A stretch of 64,000 nt of DNA from Ceratothoa steindachneri (GCA_963969495.1 OZ018317.1:221208235-221272234); one strand, 5' to 3'. Shown: positions 12,730 through 24,070, counted from the first letter of the stretch. Notes: generated from the sequence alone by a model not told the origin. A program made the numbers and translations.

Positions 12730-13690
12730 TCAATGAACAAAGTAATCATCGTTATTTTCGACCGTCTGATCCCAACGAAGGGATAGATCATGGATGCCTT
12801 TGTTGTAAAATTCAACTGGTTTGCTATCAAAGACGTCTCCAACTACAGTTTTTAGCTCGGAATCATTTGCGAACGTTTTGCCATTCAAGAAGTTCTTCAG
12901 TGCCCGAAATAGATGGCTGTCTGTTGGCAACAGGTCTGGAGAGTACGGTGGGTGAGGGAGAACTTACTACTCCAGCTCCAGGAGTTTTTTAAGGGTATGA
13001 TTTGCGACGTGTGGTCGGGCGCTATCATGAAGAAACGACAGCAGTATATTCTGGTCATTTATGCGCAATTGCATTTGACACCTGTTGCACTTGGTGACTT
13101 TAAAAATTGAGCGTCGATAGACTGATTGCGTTCAACATTTTCCAGAAAATCATTCCCTTCACATCCCACCATACACAAACTATAAGCTTCTTTTGATGTT
13201 GGTCGGCCTTTGTTTCAAGTTGTACAGATTCACCTTTGCATGCATTGTTCGAGTGTAGACACCATTTCTTATCTGCAGTAACCACTTTGTTCAGGCAATC
13301 AAAACGACGTTTCTTGGACAGTAGTATCATGCAGGCGTCTATGTGGTGCGGAATGTCGAAGTCGGTCAGTTTACATGGAATGCATAGGTCCAGTTTTCTG
13401 ACTTTGACCAAATCGCGTGATGTCAGATGTAGATCAGCTTTGACACAGGCAAAAAAAGTGCGGTGATTGGCAATGAGTGAGGGGGACTACCACTTTTTTG
13501 TTGATCTTGGAGATAGAATTGGCCATGCTGAAACTTCTTGAACCAATTGGTAAGCTGTGCAACGACTAATTGGGTCTTCTCCAAAGGCTTGTTGATACGA
13601 CGTTGCGATTAGGCAGCGTTTAGGTCGAACTTGTAATCATATATTAAAAAAGTATGTTGCTGTTCACGAGAAAGTCATTTGATGGGAAAT
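12730..13690 (-). pseudogene. mariner transposase, broken copy
   Basis: Cut-and-paste DNA transposase of the mariner type. Reading leftwards: a DNA-binding segment (LTNWFKKFQHGQFYLQDQ near 13500-13560), VTADKKWCLHSN with the first catalytic Asp (about 13265-13280), VWWDVKGMIFW, HDSARPHVANHT with the second Asp (13010-13029), PHPPYSPDL and PTDSHLFRALKNFLNGK with the third Asp (12907-12927). The second and third Asp are separated by 34 residues, counting two adjacent stop codons, which is the mariner D34D spacing. The C-terminal segment 12730-12930 is open to its stop. Frameshifts and stops elsewhere make it inactive, although all three catalytic Asp codons remain. Confidence 0.93.
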
Positions 13691-14949
13691 TTTTGAATCT
13701 TTAGATATAATATTTTAGGTATCCGACTAATTACTGTGCAGTGGCCGAGGCTTTCCTAGGCCTTGATTGAAATGTTGCTGAATAAGTTAAAACCAAGAAT
13801 TGGACAGTATAGGTATTGGGGGAACAGGCTCAAGCGCTATAAAGTGATCACTATCCTGAAATTAAACCTCATCCTTGCTATAAAGTGGTGACCCTAGAGT
13901 GCCCTTCCAATTTCTATACATAGATTCTTTTTGCAATGCCTTTAACTTTGCTCAACGCAAGTGCAATCATGGATCACGCCAACAACCGTCGCCATCCAAA
14001 TACTTCGTGATCTGATGTAGGCAGCACAATAGCCTACATCAAAGAAGAGCTTACAACCCTCTGATTGGAGCGAAAAATAAACCTAAATCGACGCTAATTT
14101 TCCAGGTCGCGCAACTCTCCAACTTCTAATCAGATCACTCTTCTGTAAGTAACACAACATCATAAATTTTAAATTGTAGGTACATAAAACCCTTTTCTAC
14201 CCCGACTTGCTACATCTTTAACGTGTCTGCGCGCTTCAATAGCAAAATTTAAATGTATTTTTTCATTTGCAAATCAAGCACCAGTAACCACACATTGCAA
14301 CGGTACACTATGTTCTGACACTCACTCAGCACCGGCAGCATCGGGAATCTAGCAACATCCTCATGTCAGTCAATGAAGAGACTCAAAGACCTGCTGCGCA
14401 AGTTTGCTACCGTATAAAAGGTAGCTCACATTTAGCTGGAGACGCACCGGATATTATAGAAAAAAACTCATTAACAACGTATAGCACAGAACGAGTGCGT
14501 TCAGAAGAAGCTTAGCATATCACACTCATCGCCTCACAAACGCACCTCTTCAATTTATGCTCGCAATCAAGAAGCAATTAACGAACTGACTACGCGTCCA
14601 TTTTGTACTCATCCGTCAAGGCTTAGAAGTTACTCTATCATTGTTCCGCGATCAGTTTAGAAGATACGCATAAGCGATTCTCCATTCAACACAAATCAAA
14701 TGGTCACTTCATCGACCACTCATAATTCTCAAAGCAACAAAGAGAATTCGTTTTTCTGTAAGTTTCTTCCATTTTCCTTACAGACGCCTTTTGGGTTAAC
14801 TCATTCATTTTCAAGCTGGCCCTAGACCCTGCATGTGTACGAGAGTGCAGCCCTCATTGTGTCATTGAGTGAAAATGTGCCCTCTCTAACAATACAATTT
14901 TTTTTAAATAATCATTAACAAAACTGGCACTTTGACTGCAACGAGTTAA
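13691..14949. other. Unassigned stretch
   Basis: No recognisable coding or repeat structure. Short frames only. Confidence 0.45.
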
Positions 14950-15480
14950 TCTGGACATGGACAATTGGACCGTAGCAGAGGTGCATGAGCCAAATGGCTT
15001 GCTCTTCCAGTACTCATCCCTGTCAGTTAAAGTGGAAATGAAGAACCTCTTTGGATCCTCACAGTTATCCCCTCCTCCCATTAAACCCCTCTCCTTCCAA
15101 AGTCCTAAAACTCGGAATCTTCTCCAAAACCTTAGTTTCCCCCAAATCCAAAGGTCCCTTCCCAAAGCTTCTTATCACACCATAAACCCACATCCTCAAA
15201 GTCCCCTCCTCAAACCCGACCCACTAGACCCCCAACTAAATCCTGCAACCTGCAGGCCCATCCGTCAAACCAACTCCATATGCCGATCCGCCCCCCCCCC
15301 TCCCCAAGGTTCCTCCCCAAACCGTCTCTCATCATACCCATCCATAAAGCCTCTCTACTCAAGCCCCTTCCCAAAACCCTCTCCCCAGATCCTTTCTCCA
15401 CACCTACTCCCCAGACCATCCCCTTAAACCCTATTCCTCTCCTCTCTCCCTCAAACTCTTCTTTCGTGGCCCTCTAACAA
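14950..15480. other. Pyrimidine-rich (C/T) tract
   Basis: Strongly C/T-rich on plus (purine-rich on minus), with runs such as CCCCCCCCCC near 15291-15301. It gives a proline/serine-rich open frame at 14957-15427, which is best explained by composition, not by a gene. Confidence 0.7.
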
Positions 15481-16952
15481 ATTCTTCACCTGGCCTCACT
15501 CACTACTCTTTCTACCCCGTCATCTCCTGACTTTACCTTGCTATCCTCTCCTCGTGCATCTCCTGACATCGCCTTGGCTCCTTGTCTCACACCGCCCACG
15601 GGTCCATCTATCTATGACCCCAGGCAAGCGAGAGACTTAGGATCACCTACGCTTCTTCCAGAGCAGCCTATTCCTGCCATTTTGTCCAAACGTTAATACT
15701 AATTTGAAATTCTGCTTTCCATTTCACTTCTCCCATCGGAATTGCCGTCGTCTACTGCTTAACTGGGAAAGCATTCCTTCCCTTCTAACCTCTTATCAAC
15801 CTAGCTGCCTCTCTTTCTAGGAACTAAGCCTGGGTAGCCATCATACCCCTAGGATCTCCGGTTACCTTCTTTACTCTCTTCCGCTCGTCCAGTTTGTCCC
15901 ATGTTACCCCCGGCCCCTCAGAAATGATCTTAAAACGTGGCAGTCTCCCTTTTACTAGAAAGAGAGCAGACTGTATGTTCGGTCCGCATCCTCCCTCACA
16001 CCGCCCTTCCTCTCTCTCTCTCATAAAAAAAGTAGAGGGAGAGGTGACGCCCCCTTGTCGCGGGAAGAGAGCTTGTGTGTACCTTTGACTTTTCAAGCTA
16101 TGTCGGCGGGGGTACCTCTTCTGGGTACCCCTGGTAGGGCTTCCCTTGTCGATTTGGTCGAAAACGAGGTTCCTACTAAGTGCGTCATTCCTTCCTTTTT
16201 CTACTCTATCCTTCTCCTTTTTTACTTTTATCCTATCTCTCCTACTCATACAAAAAGAAAAAAACCCAAAAAACCCCTACTTCTATCATGTCTCTCTTTC
16301 CCTTTTTTCCCCTCTATCTACATATAAGGACCTGGCAGCTACCTCATGCTTTAGAAGAGAGGCTTTGGAACCTCTATAAACAACGCCAATCGACGCTGAC
16401 TGGTTGCGAGAGACTAGGACTAGAAGTGTCCTAGGCGTTGGAGCACGATGAATGGGATGAGGGTAGTGCCCCGTTAACCCCTTTCCTGGCGCGTAATTAT
16501 TGACCATTCCCAGTGACCGTTGACGGGTGCCTCTGGTAGCATCGGTCCGAGGTGACGGCCCTTTGTTCCCAGGTTGGTGGCCAGGCCAATAAAAAGCCTT
16601 GGGTAGAGTCTCTTGGTGTGGCGGGATATCCATTGAACGCTGCTCCGAGATCTTGGCCGTCGTGAAGGGAACTAGTAGGAGTTTAGTACGTGGTGTGCTC
16701 CGTTGTTCGCCTGGTGAGAAATCGATGGCCCCTTCGGGGACCGTCAGTGCTGCTTGGTTGGGAGCCACAGCACACCGAGGTTTGACGACTCGGTCGGACG
16801 AACCTTCAGCACAAGGAGCGTGCCTTCTGAAAGATCCGAAACCTCTCCGATCGATAGGTGGGAGCGACTCACGCGGGGCGAACTCACCACCCTGTTTCTG
16901 TTTCTTTTTTATTAAGTGGTCACAAAGTAATCAGAGATATAAAGTGTTCAGC
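15481..16952 (+). other. GC-richer leader upstream of CR1 ORF1
   Basis: Balanced base composition like that of the LINE that follows, unlike the AT-rich flanks. It probably includes the 5' untranslated region of the CR1 element, but the 5' boundary is not visible. It contains a hairpin with 8-bp arms (GGGGTACC at 16109-16116, GGTACCCC at 16124-16131). Open frames on both strands (16286-16768 minus, 16599-16952 plus) have no recognisable motif. Confidence 0.45.
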
Positions 16953-18191
16953 ATGACTGGAAAGAAAGGACCTGGTGCGTTAAAGTATACTTGCTCGACA
17001 TGCCAAAAGGACAAGTGGTGCGTAGATTTTTCGGAGGGGTGTTTCTCAAAATGCCACCCTGGAAATACGGACTGCGTCCTAAGGGCAGAACTTCAGGAGC
17101 TTAAAGAACTTTTTAAATCTTCTGAGAAAAAAACACGACGGCTGGAAAAAAGGTGGAAATCCTCGAGTCTGAGCATGTGACTCAAATCTGTCATCTCGAA
17201 GCCATCATTGCAGAGATTAAAGCCACCAAGGTAGAGCATCAGCAACAAGAATCTCTCAACGACGCGGATGGCTCCTCTGTTGAGCCCTCAAGCACCGCGT
17301 CGAAAGAGATAGGCTATCCATCCGACATCCCAGAGCCAGCTGCTGCTGGGTTACTCAGGGCGTTAAAAAGAATAAAAGGAAGAGTGAGAAAGGAAAAACA
17401 GTAGATCAAACACAGAAGAAAGTAGAAACGGAAGAAAAAACAAAGAAGAAAAAGAAGAAAAACCCCAAAAAGTGGGAAAGAAAGAGGAATCGAAAGAGCC
17501 CATACTGAAAGGAAAGCCTCTGTCCTCTTAACCCAAATGCGCGAGGGTCATCGTGATCGCCGACTCCCAAGCACGGGATCTACAACCCTTGCTAGCGGCC
17601 CGCCTTCACACCAGTGTGAAGTTAAGCTGCCTTCCAGGAAAGGGGAACGGAGAAATAAGGGTGGAGGCTGAGAAATCTCAGATCTCTGAGAACTCACTAG
17701 TTGCCCTCATGGCAAGCGGCAACGATCTCTACCTACGAGGAGGTAAAGTAGGCGCCAGCGGGAAGATCTTGACCACGGTTATGGGAGGAATTGACGACTG
17801 TGGGCTAAAAACCCGCAGACGTGTCGTGGTCGGGATACTCCCAAGACGAGGTCCATCCCGCAATGCTCACGCGAGGAACGTCTCCATAAACCAACGCCTG
17901 GGAGATCTTTGTATGGCGGAAGGAGTCTTTTTTTGTAGACCCTACCACACCTTTTACAGGAAAAATGACCTGTACAAAAGGAACGGAGTGCATCTTTCCT
18001 TTAAAGGGAAAGCTGCACTCGCGAACATGATCCAAGATGTTGTGGAGCGGACCCAAAGAAGTGTTAAACCCCGAGTAAAGGAGGACGTACGCCAGTACAC
18101 CCGTGTTACTCCAGTAACGACCTTTTCTGAAGTCACAAGGAGGGGAGTGACCCCGCCACAGATAAAGAAAGCGGGAAACGGAAGAGCGTAG
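16953..18191 (+). pseudogene. CR1-like ORF1 (zinc-like segment, coiled coil, esterase-like domain)
   Basis: ORF1 starts at ATG 16953 (MTGKKGPGALKYTC). Residues from about 12 to 50 hold YTCSTCQKDKWCVDF and CFSKCHPGNTDC, a Cys/His cluster in the place of the PHD-like finger of CR1 ORF1. A heptad-like segment follows (LQELKELF; frame change near 17150 in an A run; then ILESEHVTQICHLEAII). A lysine-rich linker carries more frame changes (17404-17531). From 17532 an SGNH-esterase-like domain is open to 18191: IADSQARD (block I), MASGNDLYL (GxND block) and RNGVHLSFKGK (DxxH block). The Gly of GDS is Ala and the Asp of DxxH is Asn, so esterase activity is probably lost. Such domains are known from CR1 ORF1; their role in retrotransposition is not settled. 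Confidence 0.8.
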
Positions 18192-20969
18192 GGAGTCCTA
18201 CACTAGAAGACTCCCTCAAAGTTTTTCTGTTTAATGCAAGGTCTATCAGAAACAAGTTTCTAGAACTTCGTGCCCTCGTAGCAACAGAAGAACCGATAAT
18301 GGTGGCTATAACCAAGTCGTGGGTAAAAACCTCAAGCCGAGATTTTGAAGGTGAATTCACGCTTCCCGGTTACCAGCTCTTCCTGAAAGATAGGCCAGAC
18401 AGAGAGGGTGGCGGTGTGATGTTGTATGTCAAGGATACTCTCAACTCGACGGATTGCAACATTTTATCCGACCATGAACTACTAGGTGTTGACCTGGAGA
18501 TAGTTCCTGCCAAATACAGGATCCTGGTGCTTTATAAACCTCCTGCCCAACACGTTGAAAGGGATAGAGATCTGTACCAGCTACTAAGAGAACTTGTCGA
18601 AGACAGAGTGTGTATCGTCATGGGTGATTTCAACACACAAGTTGACTGGGAAACCAGAGAACCCTGTGGCGAGAACGCACTACTCCTGGAGTTCGCCAAC
18701 AACAAGTTCCTGACTCAATGGGTGAGAGAGCCAACGAGAGGAGATAATATCCTCGACTTGGTTTTCACCTCTGAGGATGACATCGTTAAGGACCTCTCTG
18801 TTGGCGAAGAGCTCGGTGGCAGTAACCACCGACTAATTAGATTTGTAGTCAAAGTCCCGAAGGCAGGGCCTGCAACTAGTAAATCGAGGAAACTCGATTT
18901 GAAAAGAGCGGACTTTGCAGGTCTTCGTGCTGGACTGACGGACGCAAGGCTAGAAGTGTGCGAGGCTGTTGAAGACTCGTGGAACAGTTTCAAAAATAAC
19001 TTCATGAGTCTTCAATCACGTTTCATCCCTCTGAAATGTCCCCGTCGGTCTTCTGTTCAACCAAAGTGGTTTAATCGAGAAATCGGCCAACTGCTTAGGG
19101 AGAATAGAAATGTGGACCGGCAATCGAAGATCTCGGGCGACTTTGACGAATACCGGAGGCTAGCCAGGAGAGTGAAGTCCAGCATTACGGTGGCTAAGCA
19201 GTCTGAGGAACTCCGGGGGGCAAGACTCTGTAAAGAGAATCCCAAGGAGTTTTGGGGATATGTAAACAGCCGTAAACCAATCCGTCGAACGATTGGCCCT
19301 TTGAGAAATGAGGAGGGGGCATTAGAGCATTCAGATGCAAAAAATGCTAATCTCCTCAACGACTACTCCTCTTCAGTGTTTACTGAAGAGTGTGGTCCCA
19401 TTCCCCAGCCAATGAATTCCTACTCGGGGGAAAAGCTGGAGGATATAGACTTCACCGAAGGGGAAATAAAAAAAAAGATCAGTGACCTAATGACGAATAA
19501 GTCCCCTGGCCCGGATGGGTTTCTACCTAAAGTGTTGAAAGAAGTGCGCGATCAAGTGTCACGACACCTGAGCGCAATCTTCAACATGTCAATCCGGACC
19601 AAATGCGTTCCTCGAGACTGGCGTGAAGCGGAGGTGACTCCTATCTTCAAGAAAGGAGACCGTAGCCAACCGTCAAACTACCGACCTATCAGTCTGACTT
19701 CGATAGTCGGTAAACTCATGGAAAGCATCATGGTGGACAAAATGACGTCGTATTTAGAGTCAAACCTGCTACTGAGGAGTTCCCAGTATGGCGTCCGAAG
19801 GCAACGGTCATGCCTGACGAACCTTGTGGAATTCTTCCACTTCGTTTTCAGTGAGCACGATTGGGACAAGGCGGTGGATGTGGTGTACTTAGGCTTTCAG
19901 AAAGCCTTTGATAAGGTACCACACCACCGCCTTCTCCGGAAAGTGCGAGCGCTGGGCATAGATGGAAAAGTAGCAGGCTGGATAGAGAACTGGCTAAGTG
20001 GTAGACGGTAACGGGTGGTGGGGAATGAACAGGCTTCTGAGTGGGTGCCCTTTCACTAGCGGGGTGTCTCAAGGTTCTGTGCTGGGACCACTACTATTCA
20101 TCATCTACGTCAACGACATGGATGGTGACATGGTTGCCAAGATTTCCAAATTTGCCAACGATACCAAGCTTGGTATGAACGTTGCAAAGGATGGAAACAC
20201 TGCCCGCCTGCAGGAAGATCTTGGGAAGATTGGGGAGTGGTCGGACACGTGGTAAATGCCTTTTAACGTTAACAAATTCAAAGTAATGCATATCGGCCAC
20301 AGAAACCCCCAATCTCAGTATATCCTTAAGGGCACTGCTCTTGAATCGAGTGACATTGAAATGGACTTGGGTGTAACTATTACTAGCGACCTCAAGTTCT
20401 CGAAACAGTGCATCGAGGTAGAGAAGAAAGCCCAAAGGATGTTAGGCTACATAAAGCGCCAGTTTGGATACCGTAACAAGGAGATAGTACTTTGTCTGTA
20501 CAACTCCCTCGTTCGGCAGCACCTGGAGTATGCCGTACAATTTTGGAGTCCTTCGTTTCGAAAGGATATCACAAGGTTGGAACGCGTACAGTTTAGAGCA
20601 ACTAAGCTGATTCCCTCTATCCGACATAAAAGTTATGAGGATAGACTAAGAGAATTAGATCTGTTCTCGCTGGAAACCCGTAGACTGCGTGGTCAGCTCA
20701 TCGAAGTTTTCAAAATACTTCGGGGGTTCGACAATGTTGACTACCAGGATATTTTCACACTGAGTGAGAACAGAACGCACAATCACGGCTTCAAACTTGA
20801 ACTGAAGCGTTGCATCCGCAATCTGTGTGGAAATTTTTTCACTTACAGTATCTGCGGTAAGTGGAACGCACTTCCAGTGAAAGTTGTTAACAGTGAATCT
20901 GTTGACCAGTTCAAGTCAAGACTAGACAAAGTCTTGAAAAGTGGCCGTTTAGGGACGCAAAACAATTGA
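18131..20969 (+). pseudogene. CR1-like ORF2 (endonuclease and reverse transcriptase)
   Basis: The ORF2 frame is open from 18131 and overlaps the end of ORF1 by about 60 nt; the first ATG is at 18299 but homology begins earlier (FLFNARSIRNKF at about 18220). Endonuclease motifs: GGGVMLYVK, VMGDFNTQVDW and GSNHRLIRF. RT motifs: NKSPGPDGFLPK, YRPISLTSIVGKLMES, motif A as YLGFQKAFDKVPH, TSGVSQGSVLGPLLF and motif C as FANDTK. The catalytic Asp of motif A is Gly (codon 19892-19894) and the first Asp of motif C is Asn (20157-20159). A frameshift lies near 20005 (TAA at 20009) and a TAA at 20253-20255 replaces an expected sense codon. The C-terminal part 20256-20969 is fully open. Confidence 0.93.
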
Positions 20970-21070
20970 GCAGCCATGTGCCTGCTAGATTGCTAGTACA
21001 AAGGTACCCTCTTTGAATAGACCGTAAGGTCTCCTAGGGTACTTCCTTTTCTTGTTACTCCTTGTTACTC
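20970..21070 (+). other. CR1 3' UTR and tandem tail
   Basis: About 100 nt after the ORF2 stop. The segment GACCGTAAGGTCTCCTAGGG is also present in the copies at 49438 and 62680, so it is a conserved 3' recognition region. It ends with two CTTGTTACTC units. Confidence 0.85.
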
Positions 21071-21719
21071 TGAACTTACCCGCAACTTAATCTTTCAGCT
21101 TCCCAGACCTTTTCTCTTCTTCGGAGATTTCAACAGCAGGGAATCTATTTGCGACGAATGGTGCTCGACTTACTTCCCACTCACTCGACTCTCCCTCATG
21201 AATGAGGCATCTCTCTGCTTGAACTCTGGCTCACCCATTTACTTTCACCATTTCACTGACGCCCACTCCTATCTAATGAATCCCGGCTAGAATTTTATTG
21301 GGTTGTGTCCGAGGAAGATTTTGGTAGCGATCACCTTTTATTTTCTTTATTGTTCCACCACACCAGCCAATCTGTCGTGCGGGACGTGGCACTTCTGCAG
21401 GGCAGACTGGGCCGTCGTAAACACTGACACAGCCCGCTATCATAGTATACAGACGCTGCCAAAGTTTTTCCCCCAAAGAAATTTGTTTTTATTTGTATAT
21501 TAAAATGAAGATAACGGTAAAATAAAGAGGAATAAATAGCAATAAGAGATATAGGCTCCAAACAATCACAAGAATGAACAAAATATCAAATTTGCTGAAG
21601 CATATAATATCATCAAAATATAGCAGATAAGCAGGTAAAACTCTGTGAAAGTTACAGCAAAAGCAAATTTATTAAGGCAGCGGGCCTAGAGTCCCTTGGC
21701 AGTGAAGAGAGCATTTATT
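21071..21719. other. Unassigned stretch
   Basis: No recognisable gene. It could contain the missing outer end of the Tc1-like element that follows, but no terminal inverted repeat was found by eye. Confidence 0.4.
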
Positions 21720-22650
21720 CTTCGATGCTTTCCTCCACGAGGATGCGAAACCTAAAGGTTATAATGACTGACTTTAGTTGCTCATTGAAAACTGGTTTAC
21801 GACATTTTACTGCTTCTTTAATGGCCTGTCATAGGTTTACCAGGGGATTCATATCTGAAAACTTAGATGGTCAGCTCATCATCGTGATAATGCTTTTTCG
21901 GAACCACCGCTGTATGGTGGACGCAGACTCGTGTCTTGGAACATTATCCTGATAGAAAATCACATTCCAGGCATTTCTGGAGATAGATGTCTCGGGCTGA
22001 GGTCAGCAAGTAATCTCTCAGGAGAGGTTTATACTTCTCTAAATTCATGGTACCGTCAGAAACAGTAAGACGACCCATCCTGAACTTCATATGAAGCCTC
22101 AAACTATTACTTAGCGACCCCCATGCCTTACTGCTGGCACTATGAACTCGCGATTCCACTGCTCCCCTGGCCTCTGGCGAACCTTATCGTTGCATCGGTT
22201 TGAGAAAAACAGAATCGTGGACTCGTCGGACCATAAAACACGTCTCCAATGGTGCATGGCCCAGTTTCAGTGAGTGCATGCACAAGCCACTATAAGTCGC
22301 TTCTGCTGAAGTTTGATCAGCGCCATCTGGCGTGATTTACATGACTTTAGGCCCTGTGCAATAAGTTTGTGACTGACTGCTTTGACAGATTCATTAACCT
22401 GGCCTCCCTCTGATCATTGACGTTGCAGCTACATTGCAGTTTTCTTACGATCCAGAAGGCTCATTTGACGCAGAAACCTGTCCTCACTTTGCATAATGAC
22501 CCTGAGTCGTTCAGAATGAGGTTGTTCTTCAATGTTCCCACTTTCTCGAATCCCCTTCAACACTTCTAAAATATCGGAATGTTATCGGCTGACCCGACCG
22601 GCGATTTGTCGACAGCTGAGACTTTTCCTCTGCACCATGCGTATCAGAAT
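21720..22650 (-). pseudogene. Tc1-like transposase, broken copy
   Basis: Read leftwards from 22650: an HTH-like N-terminus (VQRKSLSCRQIAGRVS), a second DNA-binding part (SEDRFLRQMSLLDRKKTA), then HWRRVLWSDEST with the first catalytic Asp (22220-22237), RLTVSDGTMNLEKYKPLL, and FYQDNVPRHESA with the second Asp (21941-21958). PSKFSDMNPLVNL follows where Tc1 proteins have SPDLNPIENLW; the catalytic Glu position is Val here. Two expected Trp codons are TGA (about 21871-21873 and 21829-21831), and at least one frameshift lies near 21958. It encodes the cut-and-paste enzyme of Tc1 elements but cannot be active. Confidence 0.9.
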
Positions 22651-22787
22651 TCTTTCCTCCACGATATAGTTGTGTTCTCACCCTTATCGTATCATTATCA
22701 GATCCTGTCGAAATAGAGTATCATATTAATCAACAAATATGATGTGTTATAATTGAAAATTACATGACACGTGATATATAATAGATG

Positions 22788-22869
22788 CATTTAAAGGCTC
22801 AAAGAAATAAAAACTGATATCACAACCCGGTTGTGATACCAGTTTTCATTTCTTTGGGCCTTTAAATAT
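22788..22869. repeat. Long near-perfect hairpin with no loop
   Basis: Left arm from ATTTAAAGGCTCAAAGAAAT to CACAACC, right arm from GGTTGTG to ATTTCTTTGGGCCTTTAAAT. About 40 bp per arm with only three mismatches, centred on a single C at 22828. It lies between two transposase remnants and may be two abutting terminal inverted repeats or a MITE. Confidence 0.9.
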
Positions 22870-22979
22870 ATGATGTGATTTGTGAATAGATTTCGACTGT
22901 AACATACTACATAATGATACCAGAATTTCATACATTTCAATAGCATTGTCATTTTAGATATTTAAAGAAAGGCATAGCG

Positions 22980-23375
22980 AAGCTTGTAATTTTATGCCTC
23001 GTCACATCTTCAGCCAGGGCCTCAAGTTCAATGCGGGTGTTCATAGTGAAGTGCTGGAGACTGTAGTCAGGTTAGCCGCTAGAAGGCTTTGTGTTTTCCA
23101 GCAGGACTCTGCTGCCACATACAAGGCAATGAAAACACAGGCGTGGATGTTCAACAACGTCCCTCACCACCGGCTCCCAGACTTGTGGCCACCAAATTAG
23201 CCTGACCCATAGATTATTTTGTGTGAAGCGTTGTCAATAAAACGACTCACAACAATTTAGGATCTCTTAGGGCTGCCATTGTGAAAATAATGCCATCCAT
23301 TGACAAGGCATCCGTAACCAGGGCATACAATCAGTTTAGCTCCTGCCTGGAGAAAGCGGGAGGCAGATAGTGGGC
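22980..23375 (+). pseudogene. Tc1/mariner-superfamily transposase fragment
   Basis: C-terminal half of a transposase of a type I know from arthropods. MPRHIFSQGLKFNAGVHSEV, then LETVVRLAAR, CVFQQDSAATYKAMKTQAW with the second catalytic Asp, NVPHHRLPDLWPPN, a stop where SPD is expected, then decayed sequence and a C-terminal block (LRAAIVKIMPSIDK, FSSCLEKAGGR). The N-terminal part is absent. The His usual after QQDSAP is Tyr. It is not the same family as the Tc1-like copy next to it. Confidence 0.8.
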
Positions 23376-23589
23376 ATTACGAATGATTTCGCAACCATAT
23401 ATATCGTTCTATTTTATGTAAATGCAATCACAACGTTTTGCCATTCAGTAACATCTGTTTTGCGTCTCATTTTGCACAACATGCGAGACAGGCACTGCAC
23501 CGTGTCACCTTTGCTAGGTCATTGAATCTCGTCACACACTTCGTTCAACGCTAACTACATGCCCCTGTAGTTTAAACTATCTTAAACAG

Positions 23590-24070
23590 GCCACTTGACT
23601 AGTTTTTGGTCCGTTGAGCTTATGTTGCATTTGGTTTGTAATGCGTTCGAATCTATATTCATCCTTTTATAAATTTTACAAAGCCCGCTATTTGCCGCCT
23701 TATTTTTCTCTTTAGTTTGTTTTATGTGAATTTTCATCTTGCCATATATATTTTGACTCATGTTTGTTGCTTTGAATTCTGTTAGTTTGAATATTGGATT
23801 TGTGCTCTGCATGTGGTCTAGGATGTGCTCATATTTTGAATATTTTTTTTGCTATTGACTTCCTTCATTTACAACCCTGTTTTGAACAGGGCGAGAATAG
23901 AATTTTGTTAAGAGCAAATGGTGTGTTACCGAACAAGGTTTTATTGCCTGAAATGTAATGGATAGTGAGTTTAACTAAACTAAAAACATCTTTTGCACCG
24001 CACAACGCGGAGGTTCCAGGTGTCGTGTATTTGAAACAGACACTGAATCTTATTTTAAAGATCAAGAATA
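23590..24070. repeat. Unidentified dispersed repeat, copy 2
   Basis: Relative of 8880-9310 in the same orientation; shared blocks are listed there. The minus-strand frame 23582-23812 (FKATNMSQ, IYGK, KNKAA) corresponds to 8881-9108. Identity is patchy, so the element is old or the copies are from different subfamilies. Confidence 0.6.

Larger units (their letters stand above)
16953..21070 (+). mobile_element. CR1-like LINE, nearly full length, inactive
   Basis: Two-ORF non-LTR retrotransposon: ORF1 with an N-terminal Cys/His segment, coiled coil and esterase-like domain; ORF2 with apurinic-type endonuclease and reverse transcriptase. It ends in two perfect copies of CTTGTTACTC (21051-21070), the short tandem 3' repeat usual for CR1 elements instead of poly(A). 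Two further copies with the same 3' end are at 62680-63138 and 49438-49492. Frameshifts, a nonsense codon and lost catalytic residues show that it cannot move itself. Confidence 0.9.

Noticed and set aside
14957..15427. 156-codon proline/serine-rich frame
   Set aside because: Produced by the C/T-rich composition; no domain, and overlapping frames on both strands are equally long.
16286..16768. 160-codon minus-strand frame
   Set aside because: No recognisable motif; it lies in the presumed CR1 leader, where long chance frames are expected at this GC content.
18715..20435. Minus-strand frames over CR1 ORF2
   Set aside because: Antisense shadows of endonuclease and RT sequence.
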